Assembly (NCBI GenBank): GCA_015064845.1 | Contig: SVRL01000008.1 | Coordinates: forward strand, 1-59,524 | DNA length: 59,524 bases | DNA from: Oscillospiraceae bacterium | GTDB lineage: Bacteria > Bacillota > Clostridia > Oscillospirales > CAG-272 | Direction of reading: 5' to 3' | Program-made: the position numbers and the translations under genes | Notes under the pieces: model-generated | What the model was told of the DNA's origin: nothing | The model's database searches: none | What the model saw: the letters and a program-made list of their open reading frames with translations, nothing else | In this document: positions 32,815-40,358 of the stretch, piece by piece | Numbering within the stretch: position 1 is the first letter of the stretch | Layout of the letters: the number at the start of each line of letters is the position of its first letter

Positions 32815-34019
32815 CGGAAATCAAAGGAAAATACAATACGGCAAAATGCTATACCGATGCGTTGGAAGATATTGCATACGAACAGATTCTTTCCGTTTGT
32901 AATGAAAGAGCATTTTTAGATTCAAAAATTCGAATCATGCCCGACGTTCATGCGGGAAAAGGATGTACGATCGGAACGACTATGACAGTTACGGATAAAG
33001 TGGTTCCCTCTATGGTCGGCGTAGATATCGGTTGCGGAATGTATACCGTTCTTTTGGAAGAAAAAGAGATTGATTTTGAAAAACTCGATGCGGCGGCGCA
33101 TTCTGTTCCGAGCGGAAAAGAGGTTTGGGATGCAAGAAATGAAAGGTTTGATTTGACAAGGCTTCGCTGTTACAGAGAACTCAAGGATACCAAACGTCTG
33201 GAACGCAGTTTGGGAACGCTCGGCGGAGGCAATCATTTTATAGAAGCGGATATAGATGAAGCCGGAAATTTGTATCTTGTAATTCATTCGGGAAGCCGTA
33301 ATCTCGGCAAACAGGTGGCGGAATATTATCAAAAGCTTGCCGTGGATTTGAATCTTGGAAAAGAAGAATATTTCAAAAAGAGAGAAGAAATCATCCGCGT
33401 TTATAAAGAAGAGGGAAGAAAAACGGAAATTCAAGGCGCATTAAAAACGCTGGAAAAAGAATGGATTGCGAAAGAACCGACTTTGCCTGCCGATCTTTGT
33501 TTCCTTTACGGTTCTTATATGGAGGACTATTTGCACGATGCAAAAATTTGTCAGGATTTTGCTCGGCGCAATCGGGAAAAAATTGCAGAATTTCTGATGG
33601 AACGTATGGGATGGCGCACGAAAGAAGCGTTTCACACCATGCACAATTATCTGGATACGGATGAAAAAATTCTCCGAAAGGGCGCAATCTCTGCCAAAAC
33701 GGGCGAAAAAATTTTAATTCCCATCAATATGCGTGACGGAAGTTTGCTTTGTCTGGGAAAGGGGAACGGCGATTGGAATTTTTCCGCGCCTCACGGAGCG
33801 GGCAGAAAAATGTCAAGATCAAGCGCATTCGAACGTCTGACTATGGCGGAATATGAAAAAGAAATGCAAGGAATTTTTTCAACTTGTGTCGTTCCCGATA
33901 CCTTGGATGAATCTCCCATGGCGTATAAGAGTATGGAAGAGATCGTCGGAAATATTAAACCGACGGCAGAAATCCTTTGCAGAATCCGTCCCGTTTATAA
34001 TTTCAAGGCAACGGAATAA
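32811..34019 (+). CDS. rtcB: RNA ligase RtcB (3'-phosphate/5'-OH RNA ligase)
   Basis: RtcB seals RNA ends bearing 3'-phosphate or 2',3'-cyclic phosphate to 5'-OH ends, using GTP and Mn2+; it repairs cleaved tRNA or splices tRNA. All signature residues are present: DVHAGKGCTIG (near 44), the metal-binding Cys in VGVDIGCGM (near 75), GGGNHFIE (near 138), HSGSRNLGK (near 160) and HGAGRKMSR (near 328), whose His is the guanylylation site. The ATG at 32811 overlaps the SPFH stop and follows AAAGGAGGAA; the frame is open upstream only inside the SPFH gene. No archease or RtcA is adjacent. The length of 402 residues is normal. Confidence 0.96.
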   Translation: MTEIKGKYNTAKCYTDALEDIAYEQILSVCNERAFLDSKIRIMPDVHAGKGCTIGTTMTVTDKVVPSMVGVDIGCGMYTVLLEEKEIDFEKLDAAAHSVPSGKEVWDARNERFDLTRLRCYRELKDTKRLERSLGTLGGGNHFIEADIDEAGNLYLVIHSGSRNLGKQVAEYYQKLAVDLNLGKEEYFKKREEIIRVYKEEGRKTEIQGALKTLEKEWIAKEPTLPADLCFLYGSYMEDYLHDAKICQDFARRNREKIAEFLMERMGWRTKEAFHTMHNYLDTDEKILRKGAISAKTGEKILIPINMRDGSLLCLGKGNGDWNFSAPHGAGRKMSRSSAFERLTMAEYEKEMQGIFSTCVVPDTLDESPMAYKSMEEIVGNIKPTAEILCRIRPVYNFKATE

Positions 34020-34035
34020 AATCCGCAAGTACGTA

Positions 34036-34064
34036 TAGACAAGAAAATCTTTTTCTGTTATAAT
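34036..34064 (+). promoter_or_regulatory. Sigma-A promoter of the GH63-like gene
   Basis: TAGACA (34036-34041), 17-base spacer, TATAAT (34059-34064). The transcript would have a leader of about 120 nt in which I see no strong structure. Confidence 0.8.
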
Positions 34065-34192
34065 GCTATAATAACATGGGTTCGATAACCAAAGAGCAAA
34101 GATTTTTCTTTCGAGGAAATACGCTAAATTCCCATTTATCTTTCTATCGAAACCATGATTTATACGATTATAAAAGAGAAAGGGACGTTTTT

Positions 34193-35968
34193 ATGAATCT
34201 GACAGAAATTCAGCAATCCGCAAACAGCGGATGGAACACGTATTATAACGATAATATTCTTTCGCACGTTCTTCTGCCGTACGGATTTTCCATCCATTTG
34301 AGTTTCAGAAAAAAATCAAGCGGTGATATTTTGCGTTCTTTGCTTATCAACAGAGAATCTCCCGTTCGTGTGGACGTAAGAAGCATTGACGGAAGTTATA
34401 CTTGTTTGCATATCCGGCACGGAAACATTCCGATCAAGGTGGAAAGCGCGGTGAAGGATGAGCAACAGATCATTCTCGTAACACCCGAAGGATATTATAC
34501 CGCGGATGAACAGCTTATTGTTGAAACGGCGTTTCTTTGGGGATGCGACGGAACACTCATCAAAGAAAAAGGAATGCTCGGCGCGGTCTGTCCCGATGGC
34601 AAACGTATTCAGCTCTATTCCAATACAGCTCCCTGCGATTTCTATTTGCCGGAATTGACCTCTCCCTCCATGTTTTTTACGATGAACGCACCGATTGTGA
34701 TTGCTACGTTTCCTTGCACGACGTTGGAGGCGTGCAACATTCTGGGGGAGTCTCGCCGCGCGGTTCTGGATGAATCGCAAAAATATGGCAGCCATACAAA
34801 AACGTATCAGGCGGTGCAGAGCGCTTTGGGATGGAATACGATTTATGATCCCATCAAAAAACGTGTGTGTACGCCCGTAACACGAAACTGGAACAGAGGA
34901 AAAACAATCAATCTTTTCTGCTGGGATACCTTTTTCGGGGCAATGATGCTTTCTTTGGAAAATGAAAAATTCTGTAAACTCAATCTCAAGGCGATCCTCG
35001 ATGAAATGACTGCCGACGGTATGATACCGAATGCACAGGGGAGCCATCATTCTCAACCGCCCGTCGGCAGTATGGTAATGAAAGAAATTTATAAGAAAAC
35101 CGATGACGTTGAGCTTTTGCGTGAAGTGTATCCGTATCTTCTCCGTTGGAATACGTGGTATTATGAAAATCGCATGACCGAAGAAGGGTATCTGTGTTGG
35201 GGTACAGGTTCTTACGGTAAAGAAAAAGAAGACCTTTTCGGCGCAAAATGTGAATCGGGTATGGATAATTCTCCGATTTTTGACGATGCGGTATACGATG
35301 AAACAAGCGGACTTTGCATGATTGCGGATGTCGGTCTTTCGGGACTTTTTATCAAGGATTGCCGTTTGCTGATTTATTTCTCAAACATTCTCGGATATTC
35401 CGAAAACGTAACGAATCTGGAACTTCGTATGGAACGCGCGCAAAAAGCGTTGAATACGCTTTGGAATGAAGAAGATGGCATTTTTGAAAATTTGGATCTT
35501 GTTACGCATAAATTCTGTCATCGTCTTTCGCCGTTTAATTTCTTCAGCCTCTTTTCTCCCGTTGTCAGCGAGGAGCAGAAGCAAGCGATGGTAAAACGGC
35601 ATCTTTTGAATGCATCGGAGTTTTGGGGAGAATACGTACTTCCTTCCGTCAGCAGAAAAGACCCTGCCTTTGCGGAACAGCATTATTGGCGCGGACGGAT
35701 ATGGGGACCGCTCAACGCAATCGTTTACCATGCCTTGAAAGATGCAAAGCTTTATAACGAAGCGAAGCTTCTTGCTGAAAAAAGTGAAACTCTTATGCTG
35801 AAAATCTGGGAAAAAGAAAGCCGTATTTATGAAAATTACGGTGCTTCCGACGGTATGGGTAACAGCGCGCGCCAAAGTGATGCATTTTATCACTGGGGCG
35901 CGTTGCTCGGCTATATTGCGATCGATGCTGAAAATCTGAATGTTGAGAATCTTTCCTCGTTTTCGTAA
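34193..35968 (+). CDS. GH63-like (alpha/alpha)6-barrel glycosidase
   Basis: A 591-residue cytosolic protein related to glucosidase I/YgjK-type GH63 enzymes and mannosylglycerate hydrolases, acting on alpha-linked glucosides or mannosides. Barrel segments: NLFCWDTFFGAMMLSLEN (near residue 240, with the Trp-Asp pair typical of the catalytic acid region), GMIPNAQGSHHSQPPVGSMV, GMDNSPIFDDA, and near the C terminus WRGRIWGPLNAIVYHAL and ENYGASDGMG, the usual site of the catalytic base. The N-terminal 190 residues form a beta domain. GAAAGGGA precedes the ATG. It is a monocistronic unit with its own promoter and terminator; the exact substrate is open. Confidence 0.8.
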   Translation: MNLTEIQQSANSGWNTYYNDNILSHVLLPYGFSIHLSFRKKSSGDILRSLLINRESPVRVDVRSIDGSYTCLHIRHGNIPIKVESAVKDEQQIILVTPEGYYTADEQLIVETAFLWGCDGTLIKEKGMLGAVCPDGKRIQLYSNTAPCDFYLPELTSPSMFFTMNAPIVIATFPCTTLEACNILGESRRAVLDESQKYGSHTKTYQAVQSALGWNTIYDPIKKRVCTPVTRNWNRGKTINLFCWDTFFGAMMLSLENEKFCKLNLKAILDEMTADGMIPNAQGSHHSQPPVGSMVMKEIYKKTDDVELLREVYPYLLRWNTWYYENRMTEEGYLCWGTGSYGKEKEDLFGAKCESGMDNSPIFDDAVYDETSGLCMIADVGLSGLFIKDCRLLIYFSNILGYSENVTNLELRMERAQKALNTLWNEEDGIFENLDLVTHKFCHRLSPFNFFSLFSPVVSEEQKQAMVKRHLLNASEFWGEYVLPSVSRKDPAFAEQHYWRGRIWGPLNAIVYHALKDAKLYNEAKLLAEKSETLMLKIWEKESRIYENYGASDGMGNSARQSDAFYHWGALLGYIAIDAENLNVENLSSFS

Positions 35969-35975
35969 CTCAAAA

Positions 35976-36008
35976 GGACCTTGTTCATTCTGAAAATGAA
36001 CAAGGTCC
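35976..36008. terminator. Bidirectional terminator
   Basis: A perfect 14-bp stem, GGACCTTGTTCATT (35976-35989) with AATGAACAAGGTCC (35995-36008), around a 5-base loop. The plus side continues into GTTTTT; the minus side into TTTTG. It separates the glycosidase gene from purC. Confidence 0.9.
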
Positions 36009-36043
36009 AATGTTTTTAACTGTGGAAATATAGAAAATCCGAA

Positions 36044-36733
36044 TCAAAGTCCCATCTTTTTGAGCAAGAGCTTGGAACAATCGAGCTGGTTGGGGATATT
36101 GCCGTTTTCGTCACGAACGCGCCAGATGTCGGGAGTGATTTCGTCAGCAACATACATTTTGCCGCTTTCGTCATAACCAACTTCAATCTTGAAGTCGATC
36201 AAAGTGAGACCCATGGGAGCCAATTCGTTTTTGAGAACTTCGCCTACGCGAGCAACGATACCGAGTGCTTCGTCATACTGACCTTCTTTGAGAAGACCTT
36301 TCATGATGCAGAGACGTTCGCTGATCAGCGGGTCGCCCTGGATGTCATCTTTCAAAGTAACTTCTGCGTAAGGAGGATTGAATACGATGCCTTCGGGCAA
36401 AGTAAAGCGGCGGCACATGCTGCCTGCGGTAAAATAACGGAGAACGAATTCCAATTTAGGAACGGTCAGTTTGCGAACCTGCATCAAGCCCTTATCAACG
36501 TCAGCCATGATGTAGTGAGTGGGAATACCGTTCTTTTCCATCAATTCAAAGAAATATTTGGAGATTGCAAGACCGATTTTGCCTTTGCCTTCAACGCTGC
36601 CGCCAACGGTGTTGGAACCGGGGTCGAATACGCCGTTTTCACCTGTCATGCTGTCTTTGAAGAGAAGATGTACGATGTTTTTTTCTTCGTCGAGAAGAAC
36701 GTCTTTTGTTTTACCGGTATAGAGGGTTTTCAT
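36044..36733 (-). CDS. purC: Phosphoribosylaminoimidazole-succinocarboxamide synthase
   Basis: PurC joins CAIR and aspartate to give SAICAR in purine synthesis. The family features are clear: the N-terminal YTGKTKDVLL loop for ATP, KIGLAISKYFFELMEKNGIPTHY, VPKLEFVLRYFTAGSMCRR and LIDFKIEVGYDESGKMYVADEITPD with its acidic metal site. Its 229 residues are normal for a bacterial PurC. AAAAGGAG precedes the ATG. Unlike most Bacillota it is not in a pur operon here but a single gene with its own consensus promoter; no purine riboswitch is visible in the short leader. Confidence 0.94.
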   Translation of the reverse strand: MKTLYTGKTKDVLLDEEKNIVHLLFKDSMTGENGVFDPGSNTVGGSVEGKGKIGLAISKYFFELMEKNGIPTHYIMADVDKGLMQVRKLTVPKLEFVLRYFTAGSMCRRFTLPEGIVFNPPYAEVTLKDDIQGDPLISERLCIMKGLLKEGQYDEALGIVARVGEVLKNELAPMGLTLIDFKIEVGYDESGKMYVADEITPDIWRVRDENGNIPNQLDCSKLLLKKMGL

Positions 36734-36829
36734 AAATATACACTCCTTTTATAGATTGATGCAGGTTGTTTGCGCATGGAAAACCGCTTTGATTTTGATC
36801 TGCGCGAAAATCTCTGTTCCTGCTTTTTT

Positions 36830-36858
36830 ATTATAAATGATTTATTCGTTATTGTCAA
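36830..36858 (-). promoter_or_regulatory. Sigma-A promoter of purC
   Basis: Minus strand consensus TTGACA (36858-36853), 17-base spacer, consensus TATAAT (36835-36830). It is back to back with the copper operon promoter. Confidence 0.92.
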
Positions 36859-36911
36859 TAAGTGGCACATGAAAATATGCAGTTTTTGCACAAAAATTTT
36901 GAGGAAAACGC

Positions 36912-36941
36912 TTGACAACATACCCCATGGGGGTATATAAT
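36912..36941 (+). promoter_or_regulatory. Copper operon promoter with CsoR operator
   Basis: TTGACA (36912-36917), an 18-base spacer and TATAAT (36936-36941). The spacer contains the palindrome ATACCCCATGGGGGTAT (36920-36936), matching the G/C-rich CsoR-type operator (TACCCC..GGGGTA). Apo-CsoR bound here would block RNA polymerase, and Cu(I) would release it. Confidence 0.9.
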
Positions 36942-36965
36942 AAATAACAGAAAGGATGTGTTGCA

Positions 36966-37268
36966 ATGGAAGAAAAATGCTATTGCTCTCATAAAACAAA
37001 GGAGCGTTCCGAGGAAGAATATAAAAAATTGATTCACCGCCTGAACCGCATAGAAGGCCAGGTTCGCGGAATTCGCAAAATGGTAGAAAACAGCGCATAC
37101 TGCGCGGATATTCTGCTGCAGGTCAGCGCCGTCAATGCAGCTCTGAACGCTTTTAATAAAGAATTGTTGGCAAATCATATACGAACTTGCGTGGCGGAAG
37201 ATATTCGCGGAGGAAAAGACGAAACGATTGATGAATTGGTTGACATCTTGCAAAAATTGATGAAATGA
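36966..37268 (+). CDS. csoR: Copper-sensing transcriptional repressor CsoR
   Basis: CsoR is an all-helical, HTH-free repressor that leaves DNA on binding Cu(I). The 100-residue protein has the family helix HRLNRIEGQVRGIRKMVE and the Cu(I) ligand pattern Cys-x(n)-His-x3-Cys, seen in NSAYCADIL and LANHIRTCV. This C-H-C arrangement separates CsoR from nickel-sensing RcnR and formaldehyde-sensing FrmR. The operator lies in its own promoter, so it autoregulates the three-gene copper operon. The N terminus contains an extra Cys/His cluster (KCYCSH). Confidence 0.94.
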   Translation: MEEKCYCSHKTKERSEEEYKKLIHRLNRIEGQVRGIRKMVENSAYCADILLQVSAVNAALNAFNKELLANHIRTCVAEDIRGGKDETIDELVDILQKLMK

Positions 37269-37278
37269 GGAGAATTTC

Positions 37279-37662
37279 ATGGAAAACGGAATTTTTGGAA
37301 CGGGAATTCTGATTGCGGTTTTTGCGGTAGCGCTTTTTGTCGCGTTACGTACGACGATAAAACGTTTCGGCTTAAAACGCAAATGCTGCGGAGGCAAGAA
37401 GCCCGAAAAAAGAGAAGAGAAAGCATTGGATTTTGAACCGATTTTTGAAATTATTGTCCGCATTGACGGTTTGTGCTGTGAAGATTGCGCAATCAGAGTG
37501 GAAAATGCTTTTAACCGCATGGCAGAGGTTTCGGCAAAAGCTTGCCATCACGAAAAAAGAGCGGTTTTGTTGCTTGGTAAAGAACCGGATGAAACGAAAA
37601 TTCGTACGGTCGTTTCCGATTGCGGGTTTGCGGTTACGGAGATACAAACGAAAAGGCTATAA
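37279..37662 (+). CDS. Membrane-anchored heavy-metal-associated (HMA-like) protein
   Basis: A 127-residue protein with an N-terminal membrane helix (GTGILIAVFAVALFVAL, about 6-23), a basic Cys-containing stretch (KRKCCGGKK) and a cytoplasmic-type HMA fold (about 58-125). The metal loop reads GLCCEDC where classical domains have GMTCxxC, so the two key cysteines are kept and one more is added; a further CGF motif lies near the end. Placed between csoR and copA with 10- and 21-base gaps, it probably passes Cu(I) to CopA at the membrane. Small CopZ-like chaperones are normally soluble, so the anchor is uncommon. Confidence 0.75.
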   Translation: MENGIFGTGILIAVFAVALFVALRTTIKRFGLKRKCCGGKKPEKREEKALDFEPIFEIIVRIDGLCCEDCAIRVENAFNRMAEVSAKACHHEKRAVLLLGKEPDETKIRTVVSDCGFAVTEIQTKRL

Positions 37663-37683
37663 CAACGAAAGGGTGAGAAAAGA

Positions 37684-40185
37684 ATGGAACAATACCGTGT
37701 TACGGGAATGACCTGCGCGGCGTGCAGCGCGCGCGTGGAAAAAGCGGTTTCCGCGGTGGAAGGCGTGGAATCCTGTACGGTCAATCTTTTGACAAATTCT
37801 ATGAACGTGGAAGGAAAAGCGAATGCCGAAACGATTATTTCGGCGGTGGAAAAAGCGGGGTACGGCGCTTTCCTGAAAAATGCCGAAGAAGCGAAAAAAG
37901 AATCTTCCGAAAAAAAAGTGACTGAGGATCGGGAAACGCCGCGCTTGAAAAGACGGTTGTTTTCTTCCCTGATCTTTTTGACTGTTTTGATGTATATTTC
38001 CATGGGGCACGTGATGTGGGGATTCCCTTTGCCGACATTTTTGTCGGAAAATCCTCTTGCCATCGGACTTTTGCAGATGTTGCTTTCGGCAGCCATTATG
38101 ATCATCAATCAGAAATTTTTTATAAGCGGTATGAAAGGCTTGTTCCGAGGTGCTCCGAATATGGATACGTTGGTTTCCATCGGCTCGGGCGCATCGTTTT
38201 TGTATAGCGTTTGCGTTCTCTTTTCCATGACGGCGGCACAGATGAACGGCAATACCGAAGCAGTTTTCCACGGCTTGCACGATTTTTATTTTGAGTCGGC
38301 GGCAATGATCCTGACCTTGATTACGGTCGGAAAAATGCTGGAAGCGAGAGCCAAGGGAAAAACGACGGATGCGCTTGCGGGATTGATGAATCTTGCGCCC
38401 AAAACAGCAACGGTTCTGCGCGGCGGAAAGGAAATTTCCGTTCCGGCAGAAACGCTGAAGAAAGGGGATATTTTTCTTGTCCGTCCGGGCGAACACATCC
38501 CTGCGGACGGTATCGTTCGGGAAGGACACAGTGCTGTTAATGAATCTGCGCTGACGGGAGAAAGTATTCCCGTTGACAAAGAAACGGGTGATTCCGTTTC
38601 TTCGGGAACGACGAATGAATCGGGATTTTTGAAATGCGAGGCTACCCGAACGGGAGAGGATACTTCGCTTGCGCAGATCATTCGCATGGTCAGCGATGCT
38701 TCGGCGACAAAAGCGCCGATTGCGAAAATTGCGGATAAAGTTTCCGGTGTTTTCGTACCTACAGTCCTCACGCTGGCGGCGCTTGCGACGGCAATCTGGC
38801 TGATTGTGGGAGAAACCGTAGGATTTGCTCTTTCCATGGGCATTTCCGTTCTTGTCATCTCTTGTCCTTGTGCGCTCGGTCTTGCTACGCCCGTTGCCAT
38901 TATGGTGGGGACGGGAAAAGGCGCGAAAAACGGAATTCTTTTCAAAAACGCAACGGCTTTGGAAGAAACGGGTAAAGTGAAAACCGTCGTTTTGGATAAA
39001 ACGGGAACCGTCACGAGCGGAAAACCCAAAGTGGTATCTTTGCATCCCGCCGAAAATATATCGGAAACGGAACTCCTTTCTCTTGCGTATCACTTGGAAA
39101 ATCTCAGTGAACATCCTCTTGCAAAAGCCGTTCGTGAAAAAGCGGAATCTCTCGGCATGAAAGCGGAATCCGTTACGGACTTTGAAGTGTTCCCCGGAAA
39201 CGGCTTGCGTGCGCGTTGGAACGGAGAACTTCTGTGCGCGGGCAATCTTGCGTTTGCCGAAAACTATACGACGGTTTCCGCTTCCGTACAAAAAGAAGCA
39301 CAAACACTTTCCGATGAAGGAAAAACACCGATTTTTCTTGTTCACGGAAAAAGCTATCTCGGAATGATCGCCGTTGCGGACGTGATTCGTGAAGACAGCA
39401 TGGAAGCCATTCGTGAACTTCATGAAATGGGGATCCGCGTGATTATGCTGACGGGCGATAACGAACGTACTGCCGCCGCCATCGGAAAAGAAATCGGTGC
39501 GGATGAAGTGATTGCAGGTGTTTTGCCCGACGGAAAAGAAGCGGTGATCCGCTCGCTTTGCGAAAAGGGAAGAACGGCGATGGTCGGAGACGGTATCAAC
39601 GATGCGCCTGCGCTGACCCGCGCGGATATCGGAATTGCCATCGGAGCGGGAACGGATATTGCCATGGATGCTGCCGATATCGTTCTGATGAAAAGCCGTC
39701 TTTCTGATGTTCCTGCCGCAATCCGTCTCAGCCGCGCAACACTGCGTAATATCCGACAGAATCTTTTCTGGGCGTTTTTCTATAACATCATCGGTATACC
39801 GCTTGCGGGAGGAGCATGGTATCCCCTCTGGCATTTGAAGCTCAATCCCATGTTCGGCGCGGCGGCGATGAGCTTATCCAGCTTTTTTGTTGTGAGCAAC
39901 GCATTGCGTTTGAATTTTATAAAAATGCGCAATACGAAACAAAATAATCAAAATATCCAAACGGAGGAAAAAAACATGGAAAAAACAATGAAAATCAAAG
40001 GTATGATGTGCAAGCATTGCGAAGCGAGAGTGAAAAACGCTCTGGAAGCTTTGCCTGAAGTCAGCGAAGCGGTTGTCAATCATAAAAAAGATACAGCCAA
40101 AGTAAAGCTTTCTGCGGAAATTGCGGACGACGTTCTTAAAAAAGCCGTTGAAGACCAAGGTTATCCCGTGCTTGAAATCAAATAA
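37684..40185 (+). CDS. copA: Copper-exporting P1B-type ATPase with C-terminal chaperone domain
   Basis: CopA pumps Cu(I) out of the cytosol. The 833-residue protein has an N-terminal HMA domain (GMTCAACSARVEK), membrane helices, the CPC metal site (SCPCALGLATP, near residue 394), DKTGTVTSG (near 438, with the phosphorylated Asp), SEHPLAKAV, MLTGDN and GDGINDAPAL. After the last helices and a short linker comes a second complete HMA domain (residues 765-833, GMMCKHCEARV), an unusual place for it. Inside the linker, CGGAGG lies eight bases before an in-frame ATG (39976), so this domain may also be made separately. Part of the CsoR-controlled operon. Confidence 0.95.
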   Translation: MEQYRVTGMTCAACSARVEKAVSAVEGVESCTVNLLTNSMNVEGKANAETIISAVEKAGYGAFLKNAEEAKKESSEKKVTEDRETPRLKRRLFSSLIFLTVLMYISMGHVMWGFPLPTFLSENPLAIGLLQMLLSAAIMIINQKFFISGMKGLFRGAPNMDTLVSIGSGASFLYSVCVLFSMTAAQMNGNTEAVFHGLHDFYFESAAMILTLITVGKMLEARAKGKTTDALAGLMNLAPKTATVLRGGKEISVPAETLKKGDIFLVRPGEHIPADGIVREGHSAVNESALTGESIPVDKETGDSVSSGTTNESGFLKCEATRTGEDTSLAQIIRMVSDASATKAPIAKIADKVSGVFVPTVLTLAALATAIWLIVGETVGFALSMGISVLVISCPCALGLATPVAIMVGTGKGAKNGILFKNATALEETGKVKTVVLDKTGTVTSGKPKVVSLHPAENISETELLSLAYHLENLSEHPLAKAVREKAESLGMKAESVTDFEVFPGNGLRARWNGELLCAGNLAFAENYTTVSASVQKEAQTLSDEGKTPIFLVHGKSYLGMIAVADVIREDSMEAIRELHEMGIRVIMLTGDNERTAAAIGKEIGADEVIAGVLPDGKEAVIRSLCEKGRTAMVGDGINDAPALTRADIGIAIGAGTDIAMDAADIVLMKSRLSDVPAAIRLSRATLRNIRQNLFWAFFYNIIGIPLAGGAWYPLWHLKLNPMFGAAAMSLSSFFVVSNALRLNFIKMRNTKQNNQNIQTEEKNMEKTMKIKGMMCKHCEARVKNALEALPEVSEAVVNHKKDTAKVKLSAEIADDVLKKAVEDQGYPVLEIK
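39976..40185 (+). CDS. copZ: Putative internal translation product: CopZ-like copper chaperone
   Basis: In frame with copA, ATG 39976 is preceded by a strong ribosome binding site (ACGGAGGAAA, spacing eight bases) that is almost identical to the one used at 22857. Translation from here would give a 69-residue protein with the CopZ fold signature GMMCKHCEARVKNALEAL. It therefore looks like a formerly separate copZ gene that became fused in frame to copA while keeping its start signals. Whether the short form is made cannot be seen from DNA. Confidence 0.45.
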   Translation: MEKTMKIKGMMCKHCEARVKNALEALPEVSEAVVNHKKDTAKVKLSAEIADDVLKKAVEDQGYPVLEIK

Positions 40186-40281
40186 AGAAAATTTTTGATA
40201 CGGCGATCAATTTCTGCGTTTTTTTGCGACGTCTTTTGAAAAAAACGTACTTTATATGCAGAAGCCCTTGATGTGAGCGAA

Positions 40282-40316
40282 AAAGAGAGGTTTTGTTTCC
40301 AGCCTCTCTTTTCTGT
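40282..40316 (+). terminator. Terminator of the copper operon
   Basis: AAAGAGAGG (40282-40290) pairs with CCTCTCTTT (40303-40311) around a 12-base loop, followed by TCTGT. It lies about 100 bases after copA. Confidence 0.75.
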
Positions 40317-40358
40317 GTTGTTATAAGGGAAAATCCGCGTGTGAAAGGACGTGTTTTT

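Noticed and set aside
34133-34148. 16-base exact repeat CATTTATCTTTCTATC, also at 42449-42464
   Set aside because: One A/T-rich 16-mer match is not unexpected in a window of this size, and the flanks do not align.
37657-39834. 725-codon minus-strand open frame opposite copA
   Set aside because: A shadow frame caused by codon bias; copA on the plus strand has all P-type ATPase motifs.
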